A stretch of DNA of 64,000 bases from Scortum barcoo (taxonomy: Eukaryota > Chordata > Actinopteri > Centrarchiformes > Terapontidae). This document shows, in pieces, positions 1-11,900 of this stretch. The stretch spans positions 1 to 64,000 of the forward strand of contig JAKKUS010000773.1 in assembly GCA_023238725.1 (NCBI GenBank). Reading direction: 5' to 3'. Within the stretch, counting starts at the first letter, position 1. Each line of letters opens with the position of its first letter. A program made the position numbers and the translations under genes. A model generated the notes under the pieces. It ran no database searches. It was given only the letters and a program-made list of their open reading frames with translations, and was not told where the DNA came from.

Positions 1-327
1 TCTCAAAGAGCGTATTTTATTAAATAAAGGTTGTGCAGATAAATGAGGGAATATCTTGTGGAGAAATGATGTTCATCCCTAACACAGAAATCCAGAGACA
101 AGGAGGCTGTTCTGAAGGCTCATTGTGACTCCATACTAAGACACTCATGTTGGTTTTCCTGAACTTTACTGGAGGAATGAATTACTCTGGATACAGTGCA
201 TAATACACTACTGCCCTGAAAAATAGGAGCTCCCACAGAAAGTCAGCTAGTTGTGATACCGCAGTCATTATTTCAGGTAAAATGCTTCTCCAGAGCTTCC
301 TGTGTTGGTTTCCTGCACTCACCTGTC

Positions 328-639
328 TCACGTGGTGGGCGTGGTCAGATGCTCCAGTCTGTGGTGGTTAATGAGGTCCATGCATTTCAACACACTGGTC
401 ACTTTACCTGAGAGAAATAGACCTCATGAAGTGTTATATTAATCATATCTGAGCCACAACCTCTTCTAATTTCTTCTGGACTGCTAATGTTCATTTTATC
501 ACCATGAATAAATGAATAAATGAATAAATGAACGCCCACCACAGCAAAACAAAGTCACCTTCAAACAAACATCAACAAGCTCACCTGTTGTCTGACAGAA
601 ATGTGTAATTCCATGTTTTCTCTTCTCCTCACGCCTTCT
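328..639 (-). CDS. Possible last two exons of an unidentified minus-strand gene
   Basis: Reading the minus strand, a segment ending at 585 with a good GTGAGC donor is followed by a pyrimidine-rich acceptor (AG at 409-408) and an exon starting at 407. The phases match (phase 1 to phase 1), and the joined reading frame ends in a TGA at 330-328. The second segment encodes about 25 residues ending HLTTPTT. A minus-strand AATAAA lies near position 16-21, which would suit a short 3' UTR. The acceptor of the first segment (about 640) is weak, and good GT donors also occur near 322 and 331, so the second segment could be internal. The product is not recognised. It is not RPLP1, the next gene after KIF23 in human. 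It could equally be non-coding transcript or chance. Confidence 0.25.
504..533. repeat. Short tandem repeat, AATAAATG units
   Basis: About three to four copies of an eight-base ATGAATAA-type unit in a row. Confidence 0.8.
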
Positions 640-789
640 CTGTTTTAATAACTTCGTTTTAAAGACAAATGTAATGCAATCAGTCATGTTGTCCATCACC
701 TTGATCGTAATCAATCAAGTGCAGGGGTGGACTGAACCATCTGCGTCACAAGAGCGGGGGTGGAAGGGGGACCTCACCTCAGTAATTTA

Positions 790-960
790 TTTTAGGTTTA
801 GATTTATCTTATATACTCTTTTCTATTCCTATACCTTGAACTTTCTAGTCATTTGTACTTGTGGGATTTCATTTCTACATGTTTTTCAGCATTGTTAATT
901 TCATTGGCCATGTAATTCTTGTGCACGTGACAAATAAAATCTTGAATCTTGTGTCAAATG
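790..960 (+). repeat. Possible LINE/SINE 3' tail fragment
   Basis: The segment ends in a GTGCACGTGACAAATAAAAT-type tail followed by a duplicated short TTGAATCTTG motif. Such tails are common at the 3' ends of fish non-LTR elements. The family is assigned by memory of the pattern only. Confidence 0.4.
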
Positions 961-1079
961 AGCAATAGTGTTTTGAAAAAGGAGGTGCTGCTGTCAAATT
1001 CAATGGTACATTTATAACACTTGGTTGGTGCCATTGTTGCCATATTTATTCAAAGTTAGATAGAGGAGCTTGAGTTAAG

Positions 1080-1260
1080 ACTTTATTTGTCAAACTAAAG
1101 TTATAATAGTACAAACTGATGGCCATAACCATAATAATAATAAAATTAAGTACATTTACTGAAAGTATTTGTACTTTACTTACCTCTTTTCCACCACATC
1201 TCACAGGATTTATCACAGCTGACCTTAAATTATGCTTCAGTTTTTTTTGTCTTACAGTTT
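1080..1260 (+). repeat. AAGTAC-type interspersed repeat, diverged copy
   Basis: Contains TAAGTACATTTACTGAAAGT and TTTGTACTTTACTTACC followed by TTCCACCAC. This matches the end of the AAGTAC-rich repeat that recurs at 27475, 32990, 41090 and 42285 in this window. Confidence 0.5.
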
Positions 1261-4200
1261 TTATTTTTTCTTAAGATGTGAATATTTTAAAGTGAAAATT
1301 GTTCTCTATCAAATCCAATCTGATGGCTCTCGGCCCTTCAGTACAGATAATCCACCCTTATTATTAACAACAACAATTACTTCCACTTGTGTGAAAGACA
1401 GTCTCCATGTACCAACTGGTGAAACCAGGTATCACTTATATAAACCAAGTTTGATCAATCTTGTTTTTTCATCACGTAAAGCTTATTTAGCCTCTCACGT
1501 CACAGCCTTCACTGAGCAGCGTGCTTGTTTTTCCACCTTTTTGTTGATTCGTACATCGCCACGTCTTTGTGTGTGCACGCAGGCCAACAAAACCCCACCA
1601 AGTACTTTACATCAACATCACCGAAAAGGAAAATTACCCTGAAAGTATCAAACATCAAATACAGTGTTTTGTAATCTCTCACTTTCACACTCAGCTGTAC
1701 ACAAAAAAAAGGAAAGGTGACTGGCTAATACAATGTACCATAGCAAACACAAAGTCCACAGCGGATAAGAGGAGCTGTGTTTAAGCAGCCATTAGCGGGT
1801 GTTTGAGTTAAAGAAGCCATTTAGTAGAGCAGTGGTGTCATGTGGTATTTGCTCCAACACTGCTTAAAGGCTGGCTAGTTAAACAGGCAGGGAAGGAAGG
1901 GTCAATATTTTCACAGGCGAGCCCGGAGACACAAGGGTTGAGATTGGCTGACAGCCGTTTCCCACAGTCTTACCACTTCCAACTGGTTGACGCCACAAGA
2001 CAGGATGGACGTCCTGTGGACTGCAGATATCACCACAGGATGGAGTGACCAACTAACATTTGGCAAGTTTTGGTGAGAGGTCATGCGCTAACTATTTCAC
2101 CAGTTTTCAATGAATTGCAGTTTTAAAAGTTGTTTCTAAAAAGAGCCCTGTTAAGACACTGTGAGCCAATAAGTATATGCATTTATTAGACACTTATCTA
2201 TAGCTTTAACGCCAAGTGTGTCATATTTGATAGTTTTTGAGACCTCTACATCATCAGTATGACATTTTTTTTTCCTGAAAAAACTGATGTATAGAATCAA
2301 AATGCCAGAAAATACAAAACAACCAAAAAATAAATAAAAATGCTATTTATATTTAATTTCTTTTGTCACAAGGTTCAATAAACACAGTTAAAAAAATAAT
2401 TAATTTCCAGGCAATTATTTCATGGTTCAGGCTTGACAGGGTTAAATAAACAGGCCTAATTATTCATAATAACAATTATGAATAATTAATTTCTATGAAA
2501 AATTAGACAAACAATACATTTTCTGTTAATATCATGGTATAGAATGAAACAGAGCATCATTGCAAAGGACAGAAAGACCGCAAAAAAAGATTATGTTTTT
2601 ACAACTAATACATTAATTATCCATTCAATATTTTCTAGCGCTCCAGCACTCACCCTTATCAGCATACTCATTTACAATCAGGTTTCACTTCACTATACAC
2701 ATTGTCTGTTGTTTTTATGTATATCTTTACATGCATCTGTTTCTCTTCACCTACTTTTGTTGTACACATTAAGAGGGACTTAACTGGAGTTAAACTATAT
2801 AACATCCTCACCAGTATGTACACAATGAGAAAATAAAAAGTGAATATTTTAAATACCTGAATAAGACCTATAAAATGTGCATGTAGAGGACAGAGTCATC
2901 AAAAGCTATTCAACAAGAACATGCTTTTACTATCTAAAAAAAGTGAAGTTGTCACTTTTCAAAAAGTGAGCAGACAATGTGCATGACTTCATGTTCAGAT
3001 GCCTCTAAAAAGAAAAAAGAAATAACAGCTCATATTTGATCAACCTGTTCCAGTAACCTAATTGCCTTCCATAGTCAATTTGCCAAGTGCACATCGCCCA
3101 TTACCACGCATATTTTTCAGCTTCATTTGCTGTGAAGCGAAAATGCAGCAATTTCAACCTTAGGGAGACGTTAATGACAGCTCATCATCCAGGCAGAAAA
3201 GTAGTTCGGCAAATCAGTGACCTCATCATCCTGGTTCTCCAGGCATTCACTGTGAAATGATACCAATGAGGCAGAAGGGCATGCTGGGAAGCACAAGCTG
3301 TCTAAAGTCAGGGGCAGTGACTGAGTAGGCGGTATTAGACCTCCATAAATTAATGACTCTCAAACTCATCCCCTTATTGGGTTGTTTCAAATCTGGAAAG
3401 CAACTTACAGACAGAAAAACAGATTATAAAGCCAGATTTTTAAAAAATATCATATAAGATTATAAAAAAATTGGCTTCAAGAAGATACAAGCCAAAATCT
3501 GAGACATTTGAAGCAGATCTGATGAACATATCTCTCATTGATCTGTTTAGAAATGTGCTTTCTAAAAGGTATTTAGTTCCACCTGCTGTTCACATTGTAA
3601 ACTACAACTAAGTTTTCTGTCCCCTCTGCTGAATGTGTACATGCAGATCATTCTTACTTGATCACACAGTGGATTTCACATATTAATATTAACACACTCA
3701 CTACATTTTATTGTACTGCTCAAGCATAATAAAACTAATAAAAGCTGCAAACCGCGTATCAAACGAAATGTGAAGTTTCTGCTTGGAGATCCTTTGGTAC
3801 AAAGATATTTAATTTAACTATTATTTCCAAAAGGAAAAAAAAGGTCAGATTGAAGTTTGTAAAACACCATCCTGCTCTCACACACAGCAAAGCGCAATAC
3901 ACTGGAATATATGAGCCCTTGTGAAATTAAAGCATAAAACAAAGTAACAAATAATTACTGTCACCCAGGAGAAAAGGATGAAAGATTTTATTGTTCAGAT
4001 TATTCATTTAGAGCTTTGTACTGGATGTACTGTACTGTCATCCAAATGTGTCCCTCACATCGACGTCCTCAAAGCATTTCAAACATATTGATGGAATTTT
4101 TCACCACCCAAATGCAATCAGAGATCCAGTACACAGGACTTAAGCAGGATTTTAGCAGTGGTGAGAAAAAAAATATACAGACTTGCTAGTGTATGCTTCT

Positions 4201-5454
4201 ACCTGGTGTGTGTAGTTTGGTTTGACATTTCTCACCTGTTGACAGCCCAAAAATGTTGCACAAACAGGCATAAAGTGCCCACTTGTCAGCAAGGCGACCT
4301 GTGTGCTTCGCCTTCAAGTGAGCCTTTGACTTCAGACTGAGTGGGTCATTGTGGCTCTTACTAAATCTGCAGAAATGTGTTTGACCTCTAGCCTGTGGAG
4401 CTTAGTCTCTCTTTATACAACTTATTGACAGGAAGTTCTGTTGGCTTTAAGATTAATTAAAAGTTATCATTTTCAGCACAGTAACATGTATGTAATTCAA
4501 TTTTTCATACAAATAACCTCAAAATTGGGATTTTATGATGCAGGTGCTTCTAACAATACATTTCTTTCTAATTAAGCCAAAGTAAAACATTTTTAACAAA
4601 CTAAATTTATAAGATTTATTTTCTGACTTTACTCTGATAAACACTGGAGAACCATCCAAAACAAACACTTTATTTATAGCTGCCTCAAAGTGAAGATCAA
4701 CTGAATCAAACCCTCCACTTGTTAAAGAAAAATGTCTAATACTTTAAAAATGAAGACTTGTCTTTGTGGATTAAGAAGTCAGAGACTTTGTGTTCAAATA
4801 AATTTAATACCACCAAAAAGAGTTGCGTGCTACACATCCTAGGAGTTGTTTCAATAAACGGAGGTAAAAAAAAAATAGTCATAATACTTATTTACAGTCA
4901 GAGATTGTTTGGCAAAAGTTCTACACACTAACTCTAAAATAACTGTGTTCTGTGCTTTGTATTTTTTAAACCAGCTATATGGTCAGTGCAACATACAATA
5001 AATGAATACACCTTGAAAAAAAAAAAAAAAAGCAAGCGATGCCACTAAAGTATATTTTAAAAAAAACTTTCTAAGCTCACATATTCTAATCTTTGGGTAG
5101 CAGTAAAAGGCAGAGATTAAGAGAAGAGATTAAGTTATAAAACATTACATTTATCACATAATACATATATTGGGCTATTTAATATGTCCATATCTTTAAG
5201 AAGTAATAATACCAGCATTCAGAAAGGAAGGGAGAAGGAAAAAAAAAAAAAAATCATCATTCATACTAATCCAGCATATAAGATTTGATGTCATTATGGC
5301 AATGATTAAATTATAATTGCACCCTAATCATATGTATTAAGATCAGACAGAAAAAAAGCTCTGACTCTCAAAAAGATGCATAGTTTTACATGGTGGTAGT
5401 CAGGCGAAATTCTCTGCTCAAGAACAAAAAAAGTTCCTTCATACGTTCAGCAAC

Positions 5455-6156
5455 TTAGGGCTTTCTGCGTCTGGATGAAAGAAAACACAAGAGCACAAAC
5501 TTTAATAACATTAAATTTAAGAAGGATGCAGTTGAATGTTCATTTATGCAACACAGCACACAATGCAAACACAAACACACACATGCTTTTATTTACTTAC
5601 TTCTGGTTCCCATAGCTTGAACTTGTGCTTGCCACTGGAGCCTAGTGAGAGGAGACCGTTGAAAAAGAAGGACACATAAATTAACTGGGTAATAAAATGA
5701 AACTGGGTAACAAAAACCAAAATAACCCAAAAAGGTTTAAAAATAATTGGCTAAATTCTCTAACAATTGATACCTGAATACAAGTAGTCAACAATAACCT
5801 ATACTTCACTCCTTTTAAGGTTGAATTAACATAAAATTACTTATGAACTGTGCTTGGTGTGATCATTTTTAACTAAGAGCTTACCCTGTTTTCTATGTCT
5901 TCCATTTGTGCCGGTCCTTCTCCAGACCCTGATCGCCTCTTGCGACTGAAACAAAGAGATTTTGTCAATTCTCTGAAGGAAACGCATGAAAAGACAAATG
6001 ACTCACAGCAGGTGTAATTAGAATTTGTTGACATTTATCATAGATATAAATGCCAGTGTTAACATGCACTTAATGACATTTCATCTTTTCATTGTAACAA
6101 ACCTTTAATCCTCTGTTTTAATCTCATGACAAGATTTTAAAATACCTCATATACAT

Positions 6157-6216
<60 letters not shown>

Positions 6217-8960
6217 GACTGTCAACTAAATATTTTATGATATAGCTGGACATGAAATCATGACATAATAATAATATATTAGAGAGGTACAGAAATGGTA
6301 TCAACAACTGTTTTACAATATTTGCTCCATACGGACACATGCAGGAATATCACAGGATAAATACTGGTGTAAATACTGTACCTTGGTGCTGTTGGGCACT
6401 CTTGTTTTAGTGTCTCAATGTCAGTGAACTGCACAGCTTGTCCTCCGCCTCTGGTCTTAAAAACGTTGCCCTGACGATAAAAAACAACAACAAAAAAACC
6501 CCACAAATGTTCAAAAGAGAATACAGGAAGAAACACATACAATCAACAATGAAAAAAGGTAGCACTGTCCCCTTAATTAATTAACAGGACCCCGAAGTGA
6601 TATCAAATAAAATGTGATTAAGTCAAAGAGATCACAGATAAAAAAAAAAAAAATCAGTAATGTCAAATTAAGTAATCATGTCATTTTACCTTGATCAATT
6701 TGGTCTCGATCTCCCCGTCTGAGGCAAGCTCTTGATGTCTTAGCACATACTTGTGGCATTTAGACAGAGCTTTCTCGTTGGGGGTCGACACCTTGATTGC
6801 ATTGGGTATGATTGGCTGCATGACAGTGTCTAGGTCCAAATTAGAAGCCGGTTTGTGGTCTACCCATTTCTCCCCACCCGCAGACTGTGAGCGCCTGTGC
6901 ATTGGACGAACCGGAGGAGCCGTCTGGTGATCCCAGCGTGAGAAAGACAAACCGGGAAGTTATTCACATGTGACACCAGCAGGGATCATTTAAAGGTTTA
7001 TCAGGGTTAGTGGTGAAGGTCGGCCGTTACAGGGTGTTAGTTTGTACTGAAAATAAATGTACTACTGGAAGTCCAAGGGAGACAGGAGGGTGTCCTGCTG
7101 GATTTAGACATTCATATTTATCTTTCATAGTACTTTCAAGGTATTGCAGCATTCCAATCACATCCCAAACAAGCCATATTCTGGCCTTCCAGTATAATAC
7201 ATATATTTTCATAAGCTGCAATGAAGTAGAGTGCACATGGATGAAACATGCAAAGCAGCGCAAATGTGGTGAGTCGAGCAATTAAAACTACATGCACATG
7301 GAATACAGATGTGTTTTGTAGGTCAGATTAAACGTGTGTTATAAAGCACAGGTGATACAAGTCTTAAAACCAAAACAATAATCTAATAATCTTTTGAGCG
7401 GGTCAACAAGGAACTCTGAACTGTACTTTGTGTTCCTAGTTTAAAGTTTTGTATGGTCCACTGTAGATGAAAGATATCATTCCTACATGGTAGTGATTAA
7501 AGTCCGATAATCAAAAAGGAATTGCTGTTTCGTTTCACTTCATTAATCACTCATTATTTGAATGACTTTAAAAAGAAAAAAAAAAAAATCAGATGTTGGC
7601 AGCAACTCAGGAGTCTGGAACCACGCGAGGCAAAACTGCAATTTTACAGTACAAATCAAATCTCAGGGATGATCCAGACCTCCACCAGGACACCAAAGAG
7701 TTGCACATGTACATATTTTGTAAGAAGCCAAGTATCTGTGTGGTACAGCAGGTTTTAATTTGGTGGTTTGGTCTCCATGAGTACAGGCATAATATTTTAA
7801 CCGCTCCATTAACTCAAGTAAACGTCCTCTCAGGTATGTGGGCATCCAAAAGCCAGAGTCCTTTAATCCCTGCTGTTTAATAATTCTTAATTTCAAACTA
7901 TGTATAGCGTGTACAGACTTGATGGACAGTTTTTCTCTCTCTTTATTGGATAATAGCAACTGTTTAAAGTACGACAATCAAGATGTGCAAGCTGTGTACA
8001 TCCAAAATCATCAGCGTTGAGTGTCACTTCAAAATCAGTTCTTACACAGACCAACCAAGCCCCAACAGCTGTATGTTAAGTCAAATGATGTTTTTGTGTC
8101 TTTTTACTCATCTATTTTTAGTCTACTTTTCTGAATACCTGATTAAAAAAGATGAAACATTCTTCAGTCTTTTAAAATGCACAAAACTGCTGGAGATCCT
8201 CCTCCTCCTCCTACTACTACTACTACTACGTGACAGCATTTTTGGACAGTGTTTTTCTAAATCACTGTGTTTACTTTAGTGGTGGTAGTCAGTTTTCATC
8301 ATTTTAAGTAGTGGTGCTGAAATGTGTGTTGAGTACAAGGAAACAGCTATTCTAGATGGCAGTCGGCAAAAAGCAACAGACAGAACTACAAACATGGCAT
8401 ATCTACTCAGGTGCCTTAAGATGCAAGTCAAAAGGATTCGCAAGCATGGCAGATCAGTCTGCCCTATAGTCTGGATAAAAGAAACACCAGCCTTCTACTT
8501 GATGCATTTCTAAACAAGCAGACATCTACTGATAACATTAAACCAAGGCAAGACTTAAGCTCAAAAAACCAAAACAACAGATAATCTTAAAGATGTCCAC
8601 TGTCTAACACACACTAACCCTTGTGCCTGCCTCTAGGTTTAGACCATAGACAAGAGTCGTAGCAGGGGCCTCAGTATCTGCGGCCCATCGCTGGCCTCTC
8701 CTGCGACCCACGCTGCTGGAGCTGTGGCAGGGGCCGGGAGTCCGGCTCCTGTACTGGGGAGTCCCAGGGTGCCTAGTCTGGCTGCTCGAGTCTAAAGGTA
8801 ACCTCTGCTCCCACTTAGAGATGCAGGTGGCTACTGAAGGATAGGCTGAAGAGGAGGAGGAGGTTGTGGAGGAAGAGGAGGAGGTTGTGGAAGTAGGGTA
8901 AAGGTCCTTGAATGCCCTAACATTGGCTTGTTTTTGGTGGGAAGGAGTTTGGCTGAAGTC
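5455..8960 (-). CDS. kif23: KIF23 tail exons 18-23, including the long-isoform (CHO1) exon
   Basis: Exons 8960-8619, 6923-6690, 6470-6382, 5945-5885, 5641-5601 and 5470-5455. The 342-nt exon 8960-8619 keeps frame when included or skipped and encodes VATCISKWEQ, matching the human long-isoform segment around CISEWEQ that includes the actin-binding insert of CHO1. It also carries a Ser/Thr tract absent from my memory of the human protein. Exon 6923-6690 has the RRSQSAG motif matching the human 14-3-3 and Aurora B phosphosite region, then KWVDHKPASN. Exon 5945-5885 has the SRKRRS nuclear localisation and Aurora B motif. The stop is TAA at 5457-5455. Confidence 0.92.
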
Positions 8961-11900
8961 CTGAAAAGTGATAAGGAAATGGGACCAAGCATTGTAGATG
9001 TTAGGGGCTCCAGATCAACACAAATACACAACAGGGTAATACAGTGAGGCAGCTGCTGTGTAAAATGAGCATAGAAAAAAAAAATCATATTTAAAAGTTG
9101 ACCACAGTAATAATTAGTAGCATGCAAAATTTTCAGAATAATTAAGTTTCATAAGTGGGTGATGGAGTGCACACTGACAGAGCAGGCGGTATTACAGAGT
9201 AGATAACTCACAGGACGAGGCGACGGTGAGGCAGACCTCTTCTGGCCCATGTTGCGATCTCTCTCCCTCGAGGGCCTGTCAGGCTTCTGTGGTCGCTCAG
9301 CAGGACAGCCACTGTTGCTCTCTGTCACTATGGCCTTGAGCTGCTTCAGCTTTTCATCTTTCACCCACAACTTGTTCTGCATCTCAAGCTGCTTGGCGTT
9401 CACTCGCCTCTCCTAATTAGAAAAAAAACAGCAGGAAACGGAAAAATAACAGTCTCATCATTTAATCCTATATGACAAAACTCTACTATAAATGAAAATG
9501 CAATGATATTGTGGATTCTATTTCTCATTTCTGAATAAACGATGAGTTGAAATGGAAAGTTTTTTGTTCTTTCAAAGTTGACTTCTGCTTAAATCTGGCG
9601 CAGCTTCACAGTCTTTTTGTTTTCGATTTTGTTGAATTAATAAAAGCAAACACGCTATTTGTACTTGCACACAGCATATCGATGGCCAATAACTAAGAAG
9701 TTATTGATCTAATAATGGAATTGCAGTTGACAATGAGAGCTCCCTTATAGCAGTATGCATCTGATTTTTTTTGTCCCATGTGTATTCAGCATCCTTCTAC
9801 TATTTGTTTTCCCATGCATAAAGAAATTAAATGATTTATCTTACGCATTACTTATGTTTGTGTGCTTTCTTTTTGAGTAGCAACTGTGTGTTACAGTCCC
9901 TCACTATTAAAAACCAAACATTAGCAAAGGGCTACTGTCAGTACTTACACACTCCTTCTCCCACTTGAGTTTGGTGTCTGTCACCATGCCCTGCATGCGC
10001 TGCTCCATGCGCCTCCTCTCCGACAGCTCTTTTTGTAGACTTTGCTCCCGGGTCTCCACCTCCTGCTGAAGTGAGCGTTTGTCTTGCTCATACATGTCTG
10101 TTGTCTTCTGCAGGATGTCAACCTAAAAAGGAGAAACAGCAGGGTGAGGTTTGGTCAACCAGATGTACCAAGTAACAGAAAAAGTCATTTAAGTGTAGAA
10201 GACAATACCTTGTATTCCAGCGTTTTGGATTTTTTCTCTAATCGTTCTATCTCCGTCCTCTGGCTCATGATGAATTTTTCTTTCTCACTCAGTTTGCTTC
10301 GTTGATCGTGGAGGAAGGTTTCCTTTGCATTGATCTGACTGTCAAACTGCTGAAGCATGGACTTCAGTGTACTGGCTGTTGGAGAAAACATTAATGTAAG
10401 TTGTTAACCATCTGGTTTAAAATGCTGCTTTTTCCTGAAGAAAAAAACTGAACTCAGTGATTCAGTTCAGTGCCTAACCTAGAATAGAGGTCATCTACCA
10501 CTCTCACTGAAAGTAATCACCAACCAGAGTTTGGATAAATGCTGCCTTCTGGAAATTACTGATGCATGATGACTGCACAGAATAAATTCTCCTCTGTCTA
10601 AAATCAACAACGGAGAAGGTTGGAGTGTGGAAAATTGGCCTGTACCTGTTTTGTTGAACTCCTCTGTCATCATCTGACGGATACGATGCCTCCTTTCCAG
10701 CACTTCAATCAGACGAGGCAACGTCTGATCATCAGCTGGGTCCACCAGCTCACAGGGAGGCAAGGCTGGAAGACTTTCGATGAGCTGGTTCAACATAACT
10801 GGGTCATCTACTGTGTGAATAAGAATAAGTTTGGAAAGGTTTGTGTTGAACTACTGTGTAGAACAAACAGGAAATACAACAGCTAAATTCCTGAAATGTA
10901 TATCTGAAATACAAGATCAAAGGTCGACATGAGCACAGTAAGGTAGGAGTAGAGACTTGAAGGTGATTTACCAGCATTACTAGGACCTCCTCTCTCTTCC
11001 AGGCGACGTGACAGCTCATCTTTGAAGGCCTGATTTCTGTGTCTGCGTCCTGCAGCGAGGCCACAGATTGGTCGGTCAACAGGCCGCGCCACCTCCACCT
11101 CCTGGGTCATCTCTGCGAAACGCATCACCAGCTGCAGCACAAACAGTGGAAAACTGTTACAAACTGCTAATACACTCTCTTGTCTCTTCAATTCACTCCA
11201 AATGAAATACTGATTTAACAAAATATCAGGGGGTGTATAGATAATTACCTAATTGCATTTTCATTTATAGTTGAATGTCAAATCAGCCAGCATTTGCAAT
11301 GATTGATCAGATTTGCAAAGGATGCAAAGATTTTCTTCTGGGAATGCAAGTGAGATCCAAGGGAGAGACGAGGGTTTACTTCCAAGCCAAATACAATGTC
11401 TTACCATAGTTTCTTCATAATCATCCGCCTTTGGGTTGACACACACAATCATCCGGACTTTTCCTTCCCCATCAAAGTAGTTTTTAAACAGATGTGTAAC
11501 TTTAGAGTCTCTGTATGGCACCATCTGGAAGAAAATAAAGGCACTGTGAAACTTAACCTAGTGGAAAATTACTGACGATAAGAATGGAAATTGATTATAT
11601 GACTCATAGAAATACAGAAGTGCAACAGTTAAACACATACACAAACAAAGATGAATAGATGATAAAATATCCACCTTATTAGTTCCGCACATCTGGTTTT
11701 CACGCAGGACTTCCATACATGTGCGCAGCGTCATCAAGGACTGGTTAATATTGCCTATAAATGAGACATTATTAAAGACGTTTGCCGTTTGTTTTTAACA
11801 TTGTGGTTAAATACACTGAAAATCTGCAGACACACAGACTTTAGTGAAAGAAAAGAAATGAACTGACCTGCTTCACGGAGACGGCTTCCCTCTGCTCTGG

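Larger units (their letters stand above)
640..5454. other. Intergenic DNA and probable KIF23 3' UTR
   Basis: No convincing protein gene was found. The short ORFs lack recognisable similarity and splice context. The part next to 5454 is the KIF23 3' UTR on the minus strand. Possible minus-strand AATAAA signals (TTTATT on plus) lie near 4671-4676 and 4615-4620, and none can be proved. The stretch also holds repeat fragments (about 790-960 and 1080-1260), a perfect AT-rich hairpin (2457-2488) and a less AT-rich block (about 3060-3340) that looks like conserved non-coding DNA. Confidence 0.6.

Noticed and set aside
6137..6340. ORF with an IYIYIY run
   Set aside because: It is a translation of the CA/TA microsatellite.
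8831..9127. ORF rich in proline (PQPPPLPPQPPPP) on the minus strand
   Set aside because: It is the KIF23 exon 8960-8619 read in the wrong frame; the Ser/Thr frame joins both neighbours in phase.
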